A stretch of 64,000 nt of DNA from the NCBI GenBank assembly GCA_900540805.1, contig UQHL01000001.1, positions 310,001 to 374,000 of the forward strand, given 5' to 3'. Source of the stretch: an uncultured Eubacteriales bacterium (GTDB lineage Bacteria > Bacillota > Clostridia > Christensenellales > Borkfalkiaceae). Shown here in pieces: positions 41,785 to 51,173 of this stretch (its first letter is position 1; each line of letters opens with the position of its first letter). The notes beneath the pieces were generated by a model. It did no database searches, was not told where the DNA came from, and saw only the letters and a program-made list of their open reading frames with translations. Both the position numbers and the translations under genes were made by a program.

Positions 41785-41972
41785 GCGTTACTTTACTCGA
41801 TTGCCATAATGTATTTCCCTTTAGCAGTTTCCCATCACGGTAAACAAAACGGCTTGTCGGATGCCTCGCACGAAAGCGTGTGCGGCCGTAATACGTTAAA
41901 ACGGCTATATAGCCTCCCTCTGTCGTCCTAATGGAAATAGTATTATTAAGCCGACTATACAGTCAATAAACA

Positions 41973-42008
41973 ATCCCCGCGGAAAGCTTTCTTGCGGGGA
42001 TTTCTTTA
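41973..42008. terminator. Hairpin terminator between convergent genes
   Basis: ATCCCCGC, 13-nt loop, GCGGGGAT, followed by TTCTTTATT on the plus strand. Confidence 0.7.
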
Positions 42009-42071
42009 TTATATTTTCAGCATATCTTCCGCCCCATTACGGCGTACCCTTGCGCAGCGTCCCCGATTGTT

Positions 42072-42527
42072 TCACAAGGTTTTCAGCAAGCCTTCTATTC
42101 CTCGGCAAATGTCCTCGTACGCCCGCTCGAAATCCCGCGTGTACCAAGGATCGGACACGTCCCCGCCGCCCGCGAAGGAAAGCAGCTTTTTGCATTTTTC
42201 CGCGCCCGCCGCTCCGAGAATCCTCTTTGCCGACCGCAGGTTGCTCTCGTCCATACATGCAAACAGATCGTATTTTTCCGCGTCGGAAAAGCGCAAAAGC
42301 GCAGCCCGCTTCCCCTCGCACGAAATCCCGTGCGCCTTCAGTACGGCCCTTGCGGGCGGATAGACGGGATTGCCTACCCCGCCGAAAATTTCCTCGTCGG
42401 AAACGGCGGAGGAGGCGACAAAAAATTCTCCCGTACGCCCCGCTTTCTTCACCGCGTCCCTGAAGATAAATTCCGCCATGGGCGAACGGCAGATATTGCC
42501 GTGACAAACAAACATCACCGAATACAT
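42072..42527 (-). CDS. Low-molecular-weight protein tyrosine phosphatase
   Basis: A 151-residue phosphatase with the P-loop CHGNICRS at residues 8-15 (C-x5-R-S) and the general-acid loop DPWY near residue 127. It starts 9 bp after the ABC transporter gene, so the two are co-transcribed. It may act on protein phosphotyrosine or phosphoarginine. Confidence 0.92.
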   Translation of the reverse strand: MYSVMFVCHGNICRSPMAEFIFRDAVKKAGRTGEFFVASSAVSDEEIFGGVGNPVYPPARAVLKAHGISCEGKRAALLRFSDAEKYDLFACMDESNLRSAKRILGAAGAEKCKKLLSFAGGGDVSDPWYTRDFERAYEDICRGIEGLLKTL

Positions 42528-42536
42528 GGCCCCTCC

Positions 42537-44264
42537 TTATTCCCTGAATTGATAACGATACAGCTCCGCATACAAGCCGCCGTTTTCCACCAATTCCTCG
42601 TGCGATCCGCGCTCCGTGATAATCCCGTCGGTCACCACAAGGATTTCGTCCGCGTTTTTGACGGTGGATAATCTGTGCGCCACCACCAAAGTCGTCCTGC
42701 CCTTGCTCAGCTCCGCCAGCGAGCTTTGGATCTGCATCTCCGTCATATTGTCGAGCGCGGAAGTCGCTTCGTCGAGAATGAGCACGGGCGGATTTTTCAA
42801 AAAGGCGCGCGCGATGGAAATACGCTGTTTCTGTCCGCCCGACAGCTTGACGCCCCGCTCGCCCACTTCGGTATCGTAACCGCCCGGCAGGCTCATGACG
42901 TAGTCGTGAATGTTGGCGCGCTTCGCGGCGAGGATCATTTCCGCCTCCGATTTGTCGGCGGAGCCGTACATGATATTGTCGCGTATGCTTCCCGCAAACA
43001 GAAATACGTCCTGCGCCACCACGGCGATTTTGTCCCGCAGCGTAGCCGCGGAAACGTCGTTGATGTCCGTCCCGCCGATCGTGATACTGCCGCCGTCGCG
43101 CAGGTAGAAGCGGGGCAGCAGATGACAAACGGTTGTCTTTCCGCCCCCCGACGAGCCGACAAGCGCCACGGTCTGTCCTTTTTTCACCGTAAAGGAAATG
43201 CCCTTGAGCACCTCCGTACTGTTCCCCTCTTTGTTTTTATAGCCGAACGTCACGTCGTCAAAGACGATATCCCCGTCCAGCTCGGTCTCCACGGGGTGCT
43301 CGGGCTGATATTCCGAAGGGGTATCCATCAGCTCGCAGAAGCGGCGGAAGCCCGTCATGCCGTCCTGTATCTGCTCAAACAGCGCCACCAGCGTGCGCAG
43401 GGGCGTCAGCAGCATGGTAATATAGAGGATAAACGCCGTAAAATCGGCCCCGTCTATCTTTTTATACAGCAAAAACAGCCCGCCCGCCACCAGCGCCAGC
43501 AGATATAAAAAATCGTTAAACGCAGACATACCCCCTTGAAACATGCCCATCGCGCGGTAGGATTCCGCCCGCGCTTTTTTGAAACGCCCGTTTACGGCGT
43601 CAAATTTCCTTTCCTCCGTATTTTCGGCGTTGTACGCCTTGGTGATGCGCACGCCCGACACGGAGGATTCGATTTCCGCGTTGATCTCCGCCACCTTTTT
43701 TCTCGATTCCTCAAAGGCCTTGTTCATGCGCTCCCGCGCCTTGACGGCGAAAAACAGCATAAACGGGATATAGAGCAGCACGATCAGCGCCAGCCAGCCG
43801 TTTATCGTGCACAGCATCACCAGCGCTCCGATAATGGAAATACAGGAGTTGAACACGTCCTCGGGACCGTGGTGCGCAAGCTCCGACACCTCAAACAGGT
43901 CGTTGATGATCCGCGACATGACGCTGCCCGTCTTGTGCTCGTCAAAAAAGGAAAAGGGCATCGTCTCGATATGGCGGAACAGATCCCGCCGCATGTCGCC
44001 CTGTATCCGTACGCCCAGCACGTGCCCCCAATATCCCACGACAAAGGTCAAAATGCTCTTGACGGCGTAGATCGCAGCCAAAACGATCGCCCAGACGATC
44101 AACAGCCGAAGCGCCCCGTTGGGGGCGTAATCGTTCATGATCTTCCGTGCGATCATGGGATAGAACATGTTGCACATGGAAATGGTGAAGGAGCAGACGA
44201 GATCCATCAGAAACAGACGTCGGTGCGGCTTATAGTAGGAAAAAAATCTTCTTACCAGCTTCAT
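42537..44264 (-). CDS. ABC exporter with fused permease and ATPase
   Basis: A 575-residue half-transporter that would dimerise: six TM helices in residues about 15-300, then an ATPase domain with Walker A GSSGGGKTT, signature LSGGQKQR and Walker B VLILDEATSAL. This is the MsbA/multidrug-lipid exporter type; the substrate is unknown. The start at 44264 (MKLVRRFF) follows GGAGAG. Confidence 0.9.
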   Translation of the reverse strand: MKLVRRFFSYYKPHRRLFLMDLVCSFTISMCNMFYPMIARKIMNDYAPNGALRLLIVWAIVLAAIYAVKSILTFVVGYWGHVLGVRIQGDMRRDLFRHIETMPFSFFDEHKTGSVMSRIINDLFEVSELAHHGPEDVFNSCISIIGALVMLCTINGWLALIVLLYIPFMLFFAVKARERMNKAFEESRKKVAEINAEIESSVSGVRITKAYNAENTEERKFDAVNGRFKKARAESYRAMGMFQGGMSAFNDFLYLLALVAGGLFLLYKKIDGADFTAFILYITMLLTPLRTLVALFEQIQDGMTGFRRFCELMDTPSEYQPEHPVETELDGDIVFDDVTFGYKNKEGNSTEVLKGISFTVKKGQTVALVGSSGGGKTTVCHLLPRFYLRDGGSITIGGTDINDVSAATLRDKIAVVAQDVFLFAGSIRDNIMYGSADKSEAEMILAAKRANIHDYVMSLPGGYDTEVGERGVKLSGGQKQRISIARAFLKNPPVLILDEATSALDNMTEMQIQSSLAELSKGRTTLVVAHRLSTVKNADEILVVTDGIITERGSHEELVENGGLYAELYRYQFRE

Positions 44265-44345
44265 TCTTTGTCTCTCCATTTGTAAAATTAAATATTCTAC
44301 TATATTTTATCACAAAATCGAATAAAACGCAAATAAAAAAGCCGC

Positions 44346-44389
44346 AAAAAAGCGGACGCCCTACGGGAAGGTACGGGTCCGCTTTTTTG
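44346..44389. terminator. Bidirectional terminator
   Basis: AAAAAAGCGGAC pairs perfectly with GTCCGCTTTTTT around a 19-nt loop; it lies between the feo operon and the ABC gene. Confidence 0.8.
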
Positions 44390-44434
44390 TCAATGAAACT
44401 TGAGTTATATAAATCGGTAAGGGAGTAAGCTTGA

Positions 44435-44629
44435 TTATTTTTCCGAGCCGACAGAGCCGTCTTCTGTTTTTTCCGCCTTTTTCGAGGAACAGGCGCCGTG
44501 ATAAGGACAGCCGGAGCAGCCGCAGTCACAGCCCGTTTTGCCTTTCTTTTTGCGGATAATTCCGCACACAATCACCGCGGCGACGATGGCCGCAGCCGCA
44601 ACGAGAATGATGATTTCAATAATTTTCAC
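44435..44629 (-). CDS. FeoB-associated Cys-rich membrane protein
   Basis: A 64-residue protein: one TM helix (IIEIIILVAAAAIVAAVIVC) followed by CDCGCSGCPYHGAC. This is the small cysteine-rich protein typically found after feoB; it may act as a ferrous iron chaperone at the membrane. Last gene of the feo operon. Confidence 0.9.
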   Translation of the reverse strand: MKIIEIIILVAAAAIVAAVIVCGIIRKKKGKTGCDCGCSGCPYHGACSSKKAEKTEDGSVGSEK

Positions 44630-44765
44630 GGGTTAACCTCCTTTTTGTATGCCGCCGACCTTTTTCGCCGCCCGACAAAATTACAAATACACAATTGCAG
44701 CGGAAGAAGCTTTCGGCCAAAGCGTGCCGCAGGAAAATTTCCTTGCGTTTATCCGCGTCACGGCG

Positions 44766-47102
44766 TTATGCGGCGGCTTGTTCGGCCGCGAACTTTTTAT
44801 CGGTTTTATTCTTGAGTACGATCACCGCCGTAACGATCGCAGCCGCGGCGGCCCAGACAAACGCCGTCCACCACCAGCTGCCGATCGTATATACGGCCGC
44901 GGAAACGACGTAGGAGGCGGCCAGCCAGAACAGGAGCGTCCACTTCAGCTGTCCCTTGGGAAGCTCGGCCTTCGCCGTAGCCACCGCCGCGAAGCAGGGG
45001 ATCGTCGTCATATTAAACGCGATGAAGGAGAGCAGCGCGGGCACGGTGATGCCCGTCGCCTCGATCATGGCTACCGCCTCAAATACGCCGTCCTCGCTTG
45101 CCTCTCCGGCGTTGCGGATAAAATCGAGAATGCTCTGATCGAGCACCACGCCCGATATCGTGCCGTTGTCGATTGCCGAAACGATACATACGGCGAGGGT
45201 AAAGAAAGTGGCGATGACGTTTTCCTTGGCGATGAGGCCCGTGACGGCCGCCACCGCGAACACCCAGCCGAACGCCTTGAGCTGCGAGCCGAAGCCGAGC
45301 GGAGTAAACAGGGGCTGAATGAGCTTCCCGAGGGAAGCGAGAATAGAGCTGTCCATTTCGTCCCCGATATAGTGCCAATCCCAGCCGAATTTAGACAAAA
45401 ACCAGATGACGATCGTCGAGGCAAGGATAATGGTAAACGCCTTTTTGACAAAATGTTTCACCTTATCCCAAAGGTGGAGCATGAGGTTACGGAAGCGCGG
45501 CGCGTGATACGCGGGCAGCTCCATGATAAAGGGAGGCGTTTCCCCCTTCATGGTAGTATTGCGCATGACGAGCAGACAGACCACTGCGGCAACCATGCCG
45601 AGCAGATACATCGAATAGGTGATGAGGTCGGCGTTGCCGATTCCGAACTTCATGACGATACCGCCCGCGATCGCCGTGAGAATGGGCAGCTTCGCGCCGC
45701 AGGAAAAGAAGGGAATGACGCGGATCGTCGCCGTGCGTTCCCTTTGGTCGGCGAGCGTGCGGGTATTAATCATCGCGGGGACGCTACACCCGAAGCCCAT
45801 AATCATGGGCATAAACGCTCTGCCCGAGACGCCGAAGCGGCGGAATACGCGGTCGAGAATAAACGCAACGCGCGCCATATACCCACTGTCCTCGAGGATA
45901 GAGAAGAAGAGGAACAAAACGAGGATTTGCGGCAGGAAAGAAAGCACGGAGAACAGGCCGCCCAAAATTCCGTCGCAGACGAGGCTGACGGCCCAGGGCG
46001 CCGCGTTCGCGGCCTCCAGCCCGCTTTGAGCAAGCCCCGTCAAGGTATCGGTGAGCAGCCCGAGGGCGTTTGCCAGAATGACGCCGGGCGAATTGAGTCC
46101 GCCCGTAAAGAACACGCCGCCGGCGGTCGTTCCGCCGATCTCCTCCGCCCAGGCTCCAAAGGGCTTGATAACGGCGCCGAGAAAAAGGAAATCCTCCGAG
46201 AAAGTACAATGAAAGATAGCGAACAGAATCAAAAGAAACAGCGGAATCCCCGCCCACTTGTTGGTAAGCAACCGATCGGCCTTATCCGACCCCGTCGCTT
46301 TGCCGCCGGCGCGCTTTGCCGACCGAGCCAGCGCGGGCGAAAAATTTTCGGATATGTATTTATAGCGCGCGTCTGCGATCTCCGCCTCCGTATCGCTTCC
46401 AAACGCTCCCTTGCCGCAGTCGTTTTCCTTGAGATAACGGGCGGCCTTATCCGCTTCCGCGGGGTGCGCTTTTACCTCGAGCTCGTCCTTTTCCACCAGC
46501 TTCACGGCATGGAAGAGGGGGGCGGAAATCGATTTTTCCCTAAGCAACGCCTCCGCATGCGCGATTGCCGCCCCCAACGGGGAAACGCGCAAAACGCTGC
46601 TCCCCTCGCGCTTTTGCTTCGCAGCCTCAATCGCCCGCTTCATCAAAAGATCGGTATTTCTATCGCGGAGGGCGGAAATTTCCACCACGGGCACGCCCAT
46701 GCGCTTTTCCAGCAGCTTCGCGTCTATCCTTTCGCCGCTCTTTTCCAAAACGTCCGTCATGTTCAAAGCCACGACAAGCGGGATATCCAGCTCCATCAGC
46801 TGCGTGGTGAGGTAGAGATTGCGCTCGAGATTGGTCGCATCGACGATGTTGACGACGCAGTCGGGACGTTCGTCGAGGACAAAATTCCGCGCGATCACCT
46901 CCTCGGGCGTATAGGGCGAAAGGGAATAAATCCCGGGCAGATCGACGACATCGACGGGCTGCGCTCCCTTTTTATAGATTCCCTCCCGCTTATCGACGGT
47001 GACGCCGGGCCAGTTTCCCACGTGTGCGCTGCTGCCCGTCAAAGCGTTGAATAAAGTAGTCTTTCCCGAGTTGGGATTGCCCGCCAAAGCAAATTTCAGC
47101 AT
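44766..47102 (-). CDS. feoB: Ferrous iron transporter FeoB
   Basis: A 778-residue Fe(II) permease. The N-terminal GTPase has G1 GNPNSGKTT, G3 DLPG and G4 NMTD, followed by a helical GDI-like region with a roughly 60-residue spacer, then about ten TM helices with gate motifs including GFGCSVPAMINTRT and FFSCGAKLPI. The start is at 47102 (MLKFALAGNPN) after AGGAGGG, 1 nt after the feoA stop. Confidence 0.96.
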   Translation of the reverse strand: MLKFALAGNPNSGKTTLFNALTGSSAHVGNWPGVTVDKREGIYKKGAQPVDVVDLPGIYSLSPYTPEEVIARNFVLDERPDCVVNIVDATNLERNLYLTTQLMELDIPLVVALNMTDVLEKSGERIDAKLLEKRMGVPVVEISALRDRNTDLLMKRAIEAAKQKREGSSVLRVSPLGAAIAHAEALLREKSISAPLFHAVKLVEKDELEVKAHPAEADKAARYLKENDCGKGAFGSDTEAEIADARYKYISENFSPALARSAKRAGGKATGSDKADRLLTNKWAGIPLFLLILFAIFHCTFSEDFLFLGAVIKPFGAWAEEIGGTTAGGVFFTGGLNSPGVILANALGLLTDTLTGLAQSGLEAANAAPWAVSLVCDGILGGLFSVLSFLPQILVLFLFFSILEDSGYMARVAFILDRVFRRFGVSGRAFMPMIMGFGCSVPAMINTRTLADQRERTATIRVIPFFSCGAKLPILTAIAGGIVMKFGIGNADLITYSMYLLGMVAAVVCLLVMRNTTMKGETPPFIMELPAYHAPRFRNLMLHLWDKVKHFVKKAFTIILASTIVIWFLSKFGWDWHYIGDEMDSSILASLGKLIQPLFTPLGFGSQLKAFGWVFAVAAVTGLIAKENVIATFFTLAVCIVSAIDNGTISGVVLDQSILDFIRNAGEASEDGVFEAVAMIEATGITVPALLSFIAFNMTTIPCFAAVATAKAELPKGQLKWTLLFWLAASYVVSAAVYTIGSWWWTAFVWAAAAAIVTAVIVLKNKTDKKFAAEQAAA

Positions 47103-47103
47103 C

Positions 47104-47349
47104 TTACTTTGCCCTCCTCGCTTCAAACAGCATCTCGACGCAGGCGGCTTCCGTCTTTCTCAGGCTGAGCTCATAGCCGCGTATCGTGATCTCCAGCGGA
47201 TCGCCGAGCGGCGCTTTTTTACGGAGCAAAACGTCCGCGCCCGGCGTTACGCCCATGTCGAACAGCCGTCTCCTCACTGCGCCGGCGCCGTTTACGGAAA
47301 GGATTTTCCCGCTTTCCCCGACGCCGAATTCCGATAAAAGTTTCGTCAT
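47104..47349 (-). CDS. feoA: FeoA protein
   Basis: An 81-residue SH3-like protein (VRRRLFDMGVTPGADVLLRK, GDPLEITIRGYELSLRKTEA) that supports FeoB. It lies directly before feoB. Confidence 0.92.
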   Translation of the reverse strand: MTKLLSEFGVGESGKILSVNGAGAVRRRLFDMGVTPGADVLLRKKAPLGDPLEITIRGYELSLRKTEAACVEMLFEARRAK

Positions 47350-47417
47350 TATTTTATCTCCTTATTTGGATAAATTTTAACGTTGTTTATGTTTCGTCAC
47401 TGCCCTGCCCGCGCCTT

Positions 47418-47627
47418 TCAGATAAATATTCCCGCGGACATCTGTCTGTCAAGAGCCATGCGCCCGTCTTTTACCCTGAGGATCACCGCCCCGCCTTCGG
47501 CGGAAAGCACCGTCACCCTTTGCCCCACCGCAAGCCCCAGATTTTCGAGATGCCTCTTCACCTTCTCGTCCGCGGCAAGTCTCCTGATTTCCACCTCTTC
47601 GCCCAAAGGCGCCATTCTCAAAGGCAT
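47418..47627 (-). CDS. Second FeoA-like protein
   Basis: A 69-residue SH3-like protein (KVKRHLENLGLAVGQRVTVL, GAVILRVKDGRMALDRQMSA), first gene of the feo operon and divergent from the second FeoA. The start at 47627 follows GGAGGG. Two FeoA paralogues before feoB are common in Clostridia. Confidence 0.9.
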   Translation of the reverse strand: MPLRMAPLGEEVEIRRLAADEKVKRHLENLGLAVGQRVTVLSAEGGAVILRVKDGRMALDRQMSAGIFI

Positions 47628-47645
47628 TTTTGCACCCTCCATTTT

Positions 47646-47779
47646 TTAACCAAGGTTAAATACTTTTTATAAAAGAAAACGGCGCTCGCCGTAGATATTT
47701 AACCGTGGTTAATTTATTTTTGTATCGTCATTATAGCATCATTTTATGCGCTTGTCAAGGAAATTTTAACCATAGTTAA
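47646..47779. promoter_or_regulatory. Three TTAACC-type operators of the feo operon
   Basis: TTAACCAAGGTTAA (47646-47659), TTAACCGTGGTTAA (47699-47712) and TTAACCATAGTTAA (47766-47779). They flank the promoter: one upstream of the -35, one just after the start site, one in the leader 19 nt before the first start codon. The neighbouring DtxR-type repressor is the natural candidate to bind them with Fe(II). Confidence 0.85.
47730..47758 (-). promoter_or_regulatory. Promoter of the feo operon
   Basis: Minus strand, full consensus: -35 TTGACA (47753-47758), 17-bp spacer, -10 TATAAT (47730-47735). Confidence 0.9.
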
Positions 47780-47850
47780 TAATTTTTTCGAAAATTTTTA
47801 TGAAAAAAGGCGGGGAGATTATCTCGCCCTTTCGCATCGCCGCCGTCGTT

Positions 47851-47920
47851 CCGTTTTTATCGGCGTTTGCTTTTCCCTGCCGTTGATTCTTATCGGAGCT
47901 TGCTTTTCCTGCCGTTTTTT
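47851..47920. repeat. Short tandem repeat downstream of the dtxR-type gene
   Basis: Units of about 29-32 bp beginning CCGTTTTTATCGGCGTTTGC (47851-47879), repeated at 47880-47911 with several changes and a partial third unit from 47912. It is noncoding. Confidence 0.65.
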
Positions 47921-47933
47921 ACTTTCAAGACGC

Positions 47934-48311
47934 CTATTTTCCCTTGACGCTCTTTTTCATCATGGCAAAAGTCTCCCCGCCGATGAGATGTTCCATTTTG
48001 CACGCGTCTTCCTCCGCCGCGGCGGGAGAAACGCCGTGCAGAATAAAAAACTCGCGGATAATGCAATGTTTTTCATAGACTGCGGAAGCGTACTCTCTCC
48101 CCTCCTCGGTGAGATAAAGGTGTTTGCCGTCCTCATAGACGTAATTTCTTTCGCACAAAAGCTTCACCGCCTTGTTGACGGCGGCCTGCGAGACCCCCAT
48201 GCGTTTGGCCACCTCGATCCTATGCACGAAGGGCACTTTGCCGCTCAAAAGCAGAATGCTTTCGAGATAATCCTCTTCCGACTGATTGCTCTTTACAGGC
48301 CCCTTATTCAT
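47934..48311 (-). CDS. DtxR/MntR-family iron-dependent regulator
   Basis: A 125-residue metal-sensing repressor: winged HTH (VHRIEVAKRMGVSQAAVNKA, LTEEGREYASAVYEKHCIIR) and the dimerisation/metal segment EDACKMEHLIGGETFAMM with the usual Cys/Glu/His ligands. It lacks the SH3 domain, as in MntR. It lies upstream of the feo operon and 32 bp after queA, so it may ride on the ruv-queA transcript. Iron rather than manganese is suggested by the feo operators next door. Confidence 0.88.
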   Translation of the reverse strand: MNKGPVKSNQSEEDYLESILLLSGKVPFVHRIEVAKRMGVSQAAVNKAVKLLCERNYVYEDGKHLYLTEEGREYASAVYEKHCIIREFFILHGVSPAAAEEDACKMEHLIGGETFAMMKKSVKGK

Positions 48312-48343
48312 TTTTTCCTCCCGTAAGTGTTTTCCGCGCGGTT

Positions 48344-49381
48344 TTATTTAATAAACATCGCGTCGCCGAAGCTGAAAAAGCGGTACCTTTTCTCTACGGC
48401 ATATTTATATACGTTCAAAATTTCCTCCCGTCCCGTCATGCACGCCACCAGCATGATAAGGGTGCTTTCGGGCAGGTGAAAATTGGTGATCAGCGCGTCC
48501 ACGCACTTCATTTTATAGGGCGGATAAAGAAAAATTTCCGTATCGCCGCTGCACGGCCGCACAAATCCCCGCTCGTCCGCCACGCTCTCCAGCGTCCGCA
48601 CCGAAGTGGTGCCCACGGCGATCACCCGCCGCCCCTCCGCTTTCGCGCGGTTGATGATCTCCGCCGCCCGTTCTTCCACGAGATAATATTCCGAATGCAT
48701 TTTATGCTCGGTAATAATCTCCTCGCTGACGGGGCGGAAGGTGCCCAGCCCGACATGCAGAAGCACCTCGGCCACCTCCACGCCCTTACCGCGGAGCTTT
48801 TCCAGCAATTCCTTCGTAAAATGCAGGCCCGCGGTAGGCGCGGCGGCCGAACCGTCCACCTTGCTATATACGGTGTTATAGCGGGTTTGATCGGCAAGCT
48901 TTTCCTTGATATACGGAGGCAGAGGCATGGTGCCCGCTTCCGACAGAATATCCTCGAATACCCCCTCGAAGGAAAATTCGACGATCCGTTCCCCCGTCTC
49001 CGTCACGTCCCTGACGGTGAGGGAAAGTCGGTCGTTGATTTTCATTTTCGTCCCGATTCTGCCCTTTTTTCCGGGCCGCATCAGCACCTCCCAGCTCGTC
49101 ATGTCGTACCGCTTCAGGAGAAGCACCTCCACTACGGCGCCCCGCTCGGTCAGCGCATACAGGCGCGCGGGAATCACCTTGGTGTTGTTCACCACCAGCA
49201 CGTCGCCCGCCTTCAGATAATCGGCGATATCGCGGAATATTTTGTCCTCCGTCGTCTTGTTTTCTTTGTCATAGACGAGAAGCCGCGACGAATCCCTCGG
49301 CTCGGCGGGGGTCTGCGCAATGAGTTCCTCGGGGAGCTCGTAATCGAAATCGCTCTTTTTATACCGTATCTTTTCTTCCAT
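48344..49381 (-). CDS. queA: tRNA preQ1(34) ribosyltransferase-isomerase QueA
   Basis: Transfers and isomerises ribose from SAM to preQ1 in tRNA. The 345-residue protein has FDYELPEELIAQTPAEPRDS, RDSSRLLVYD, PTAGLHFT and ITNFHLPESTLIMLV motifs. The start at 49381 (MEEKIRYKKSDFD) follows AAAGGA; the longer frame reads into the ruvB end. It follows ruvB as in many Firmicutes. Confidence 0.95.
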   Translation of the reverse strand: MEEKIRYKKSDFDYELPEELIAQTPAEPRDSSRLLVYDKENKTTEDKIFRDIADYLKAGDVLVVNNTKVIPARLYALTERGAVVEVLLLKRYDMTSWEVLMRPGKKGRIGTKMKINDRLSLTVRDVTETGERIVEFSFEGVFEDILSEAGTMPLPPYIKEKLADQTRYNTVYSKVDGSAAAPTAGLHFTKELLEKLRGKGVEVAEVLLHVGLGTFRPVSEEIITEHKMHSEYYLVEERAAEIINRAKAEGRRVIAVGTTSVRTLESVADERGFVRPCSGDTEIFLYPPYKMKCVDALITNFHLPESTLIMLVACMTGREEILNVYKYAVEKRYRFFSFGDAMFIK

Positions 49382-49428
49382 GGTCCGTCCTTTCTCCCGT
49401 TTTCCCCTCGTCGCCCGCCTGCGGCGGA

Positions 49429-50484
49429 TCAATCGTCCGCATCGAACACGGAAATCTGTTTCTTGGCCCTTTCGCCCGGTTTTATACCCATGTGCGCGTA
49501 GCCGTCCTTAAGGCAGATGCGGCCGCGCGGCGTGCGCGCGATAAAGCCCAGCTGCAAAAGGTATGGCTCGTAAACGTCCTCGATGGTGTTGACGTCCTCG
49601 TTGATCGTCGCGGCCAGCGTCTCCAGCCCCGCAGGCCCGCCGCCGAATTTTTCGATAAGCGCCAGAAGCAGATTTCTGTCCGTCTGATCGAGCCCCAGCG
49701 TATCGATCTCCAGCCGTTCCAGGGCGAACTGCGCGTCGGCGAGCGTCACGGCGTCGTTGCCCTTTACCGCGGAAAAGTCCCGCACCCGCTTGAGTAATCG
49801 GTTGGCGATACGCGGCGTACCGCGGCTGCGGCGCGCGATCTCCGCCGCCGCCTCCCGCTCTATGGTAATATTCAGCGCGGCGGCGGAATGGGAGACGATT
49901 TTTTCCAGCTCCGCGGGAGAATACATTTCCAGACGGTTGATGATGCCGAACCTGTCCCGCAAAGGCGAAGCGAGCATACCCGCCCGCGTCGTCGCGCCGA
50001 TCAGAGTAAATTTTTTCAAAGAAAAACGGATATTCCGCGCGGACGGCCCCTTGCCCACGATGATGTCGAGAGCGTAGTCCTCCATGGCGGAATAGAGGAT
50101 TTCCTCCACCGAATGGTTGAGGCGGTGTATCTCGTCGATAAACAGCACGTCCCCTTCGTTGAGGTTGGTGAGGATGGCGGCGAGATCGCCCGAGCGCTCG
50201 ATCGCGGGGCCGCTGGTCAGCTTGATCTGCACACCCATTTCGTTGGCGATGATATGCGCCAGCGTGGTTTTGCCCAGCCCGGGAGGGCCGTACAAAAGGA
50301 CGTGGTCGAGCGCCTCGCCCCGCTGTTTGGCGGCGGCGATATACACGCCGAGATTTTCCTTTACCTTCTCCTGTCCGACATAGTCCGCCATGGTCTTGGG
50401 ACGGAGCGCGTTTTCCTCCGCGTCGTATTCGGTTTTGGTGCTGACGATCAGCTCGTCGGAATTGTAGTCTTCGTCCTCGAACAT
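49429..50484 (-). CDS. ruvB: Holliday junction helicase RuvB
   Basis: AAA+ motor for branch migration with RuvA. The 351-residue protein has Walker A GPPGLGKTT near residue 66, Walker B FIDEIHRL, sensor 1 IGATTRAG and a C-terminal winged helix ending in ARTPRGRICLKDGY. Member of the ruvC-ruvA-ruvB-queA operon. Confidence 0.97.
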   Translation of the reverse strand: MFEDEDYNSDELIVSTKTEYDAEENALRPKTMADYVGQEKVKENLGVYIAAAKQRGEALDHVLLYGPPGLGKTTLAHIIANEMGVQIKLTSGPAIERSGDLAAILTNLNEGDVLFIDEIHRLNHSVEEILYSAMEDYALDIIVGKGPSARNIRFSLKKFTLIGATTRAGMLASPLRDRFGIINRLEMYSPAELEKIVSHSAAALNITIEREAAAEIARRSRGTPRIANRLLKRVRDFSAVKGNDAVTLADAQFALERLEIDTLGLDQTDRNLLLALIEKFGGGPAGLETLAATINEDVNTIEDVYEPYLLQLGFIARTPRGRICLKDGYAHMGIKPGERAKKQISVFDADD

Positions 50485-50558
50485 TTCCTTGTCTCCGTTG
50501 TTTTATCGGGTATGTAGCGGGGCTTGCACAAGTCTGTATTATATTTATACAAGCCTCT

Positions 50559-51173
50559 TTATACGCCCGACTGAAGGGCCTTCATAATGACCTCTTCCGT
50601 CGTTTTCGCGCCCGCCTCGTGCGCTTTTTTCACGGCGCGGACGCTGTCGGAGCGGTTGAACCCCAAGCCCGTCAGCGCGGACACGGCGTCCTCGTCCGCG
50701 GGCGAAAGTCTGCCGTTTTCCGCAACTTCGGCGGCCGCGGAAGGCGCGTCGCCGTTCGCGTTCATAATTTCGGCGGCGGAAATTTTGCCGTGCAGCTCGA
50801 GGACGATCTTTTCGGCCGTCTTTTTTCCCAGCCCCTTCACCGTGCTCAACCGCTTGACGTCCGCCGTCGCCACCGCGGCCGCGAAATCGTCCGCGTTCAT
50901 TGCCGTCAGCACGCCGATCCCCATTTTCGGCCCCACACCCGAAACGGAAATCAGCTTGAGAAACAGCTCCTTTTCTTTAGGGGAAGAAAATCCGAACAGC
51001 GTGACGCCGTCCTCTTTCACCTGTAAATAGGTATATAATTCGGCGACGTCGCCGTTTCCGATCTTTCCGAACGCGCTGCCCGAGCAATATACCTCGTATC
51101 CCACGCCGTTTACATCTACGATTACGGTTTCGGCGGTCGTCGCCAAAACCCTGCCCCTAAGATATGCGATCAT
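50559..51173 (-). CDS. ruvA: Holliday junction protein RuvA
   Basis: A 204-residue junction-binding protein: OB-fold start MIAYLRGRVLATTAETVIVD, two helix-hairpin-helix motifs (ISVSGVGPKMGIGVLTAMNA and TVKGLGKKTAEKIVLEL) and a C-terminal RuvB-binding domain. Its first about 60 bp are copied in degenerate form three times upstream. Confidence 0.96.
   Translation of the reverse strand: MIAYLRGRVLATTAETVIVDVNGVGYEVYCSGSAFGKIGNGDVAELYTYLQVKEDGVTLFGFSSPKEKELFLKLISVSGVGPKMGIGVLTAMNADDFAAAVATADVKRLSTVKGLGKKTAEKIVLELHGKISAAEIMNANGDAPSAAAEVAENGRLSPADEDAVSALTGLGFNRSDSVRAVKKAHEAGAKTTEEVIMKALQSGV

Noticed and set aside
44649..47054. 801-codon open frame opposite feoB
   Set aside because: Shadow frame, very rich in Arg/Asp/His/Gly with no domain, covering a certain gene.
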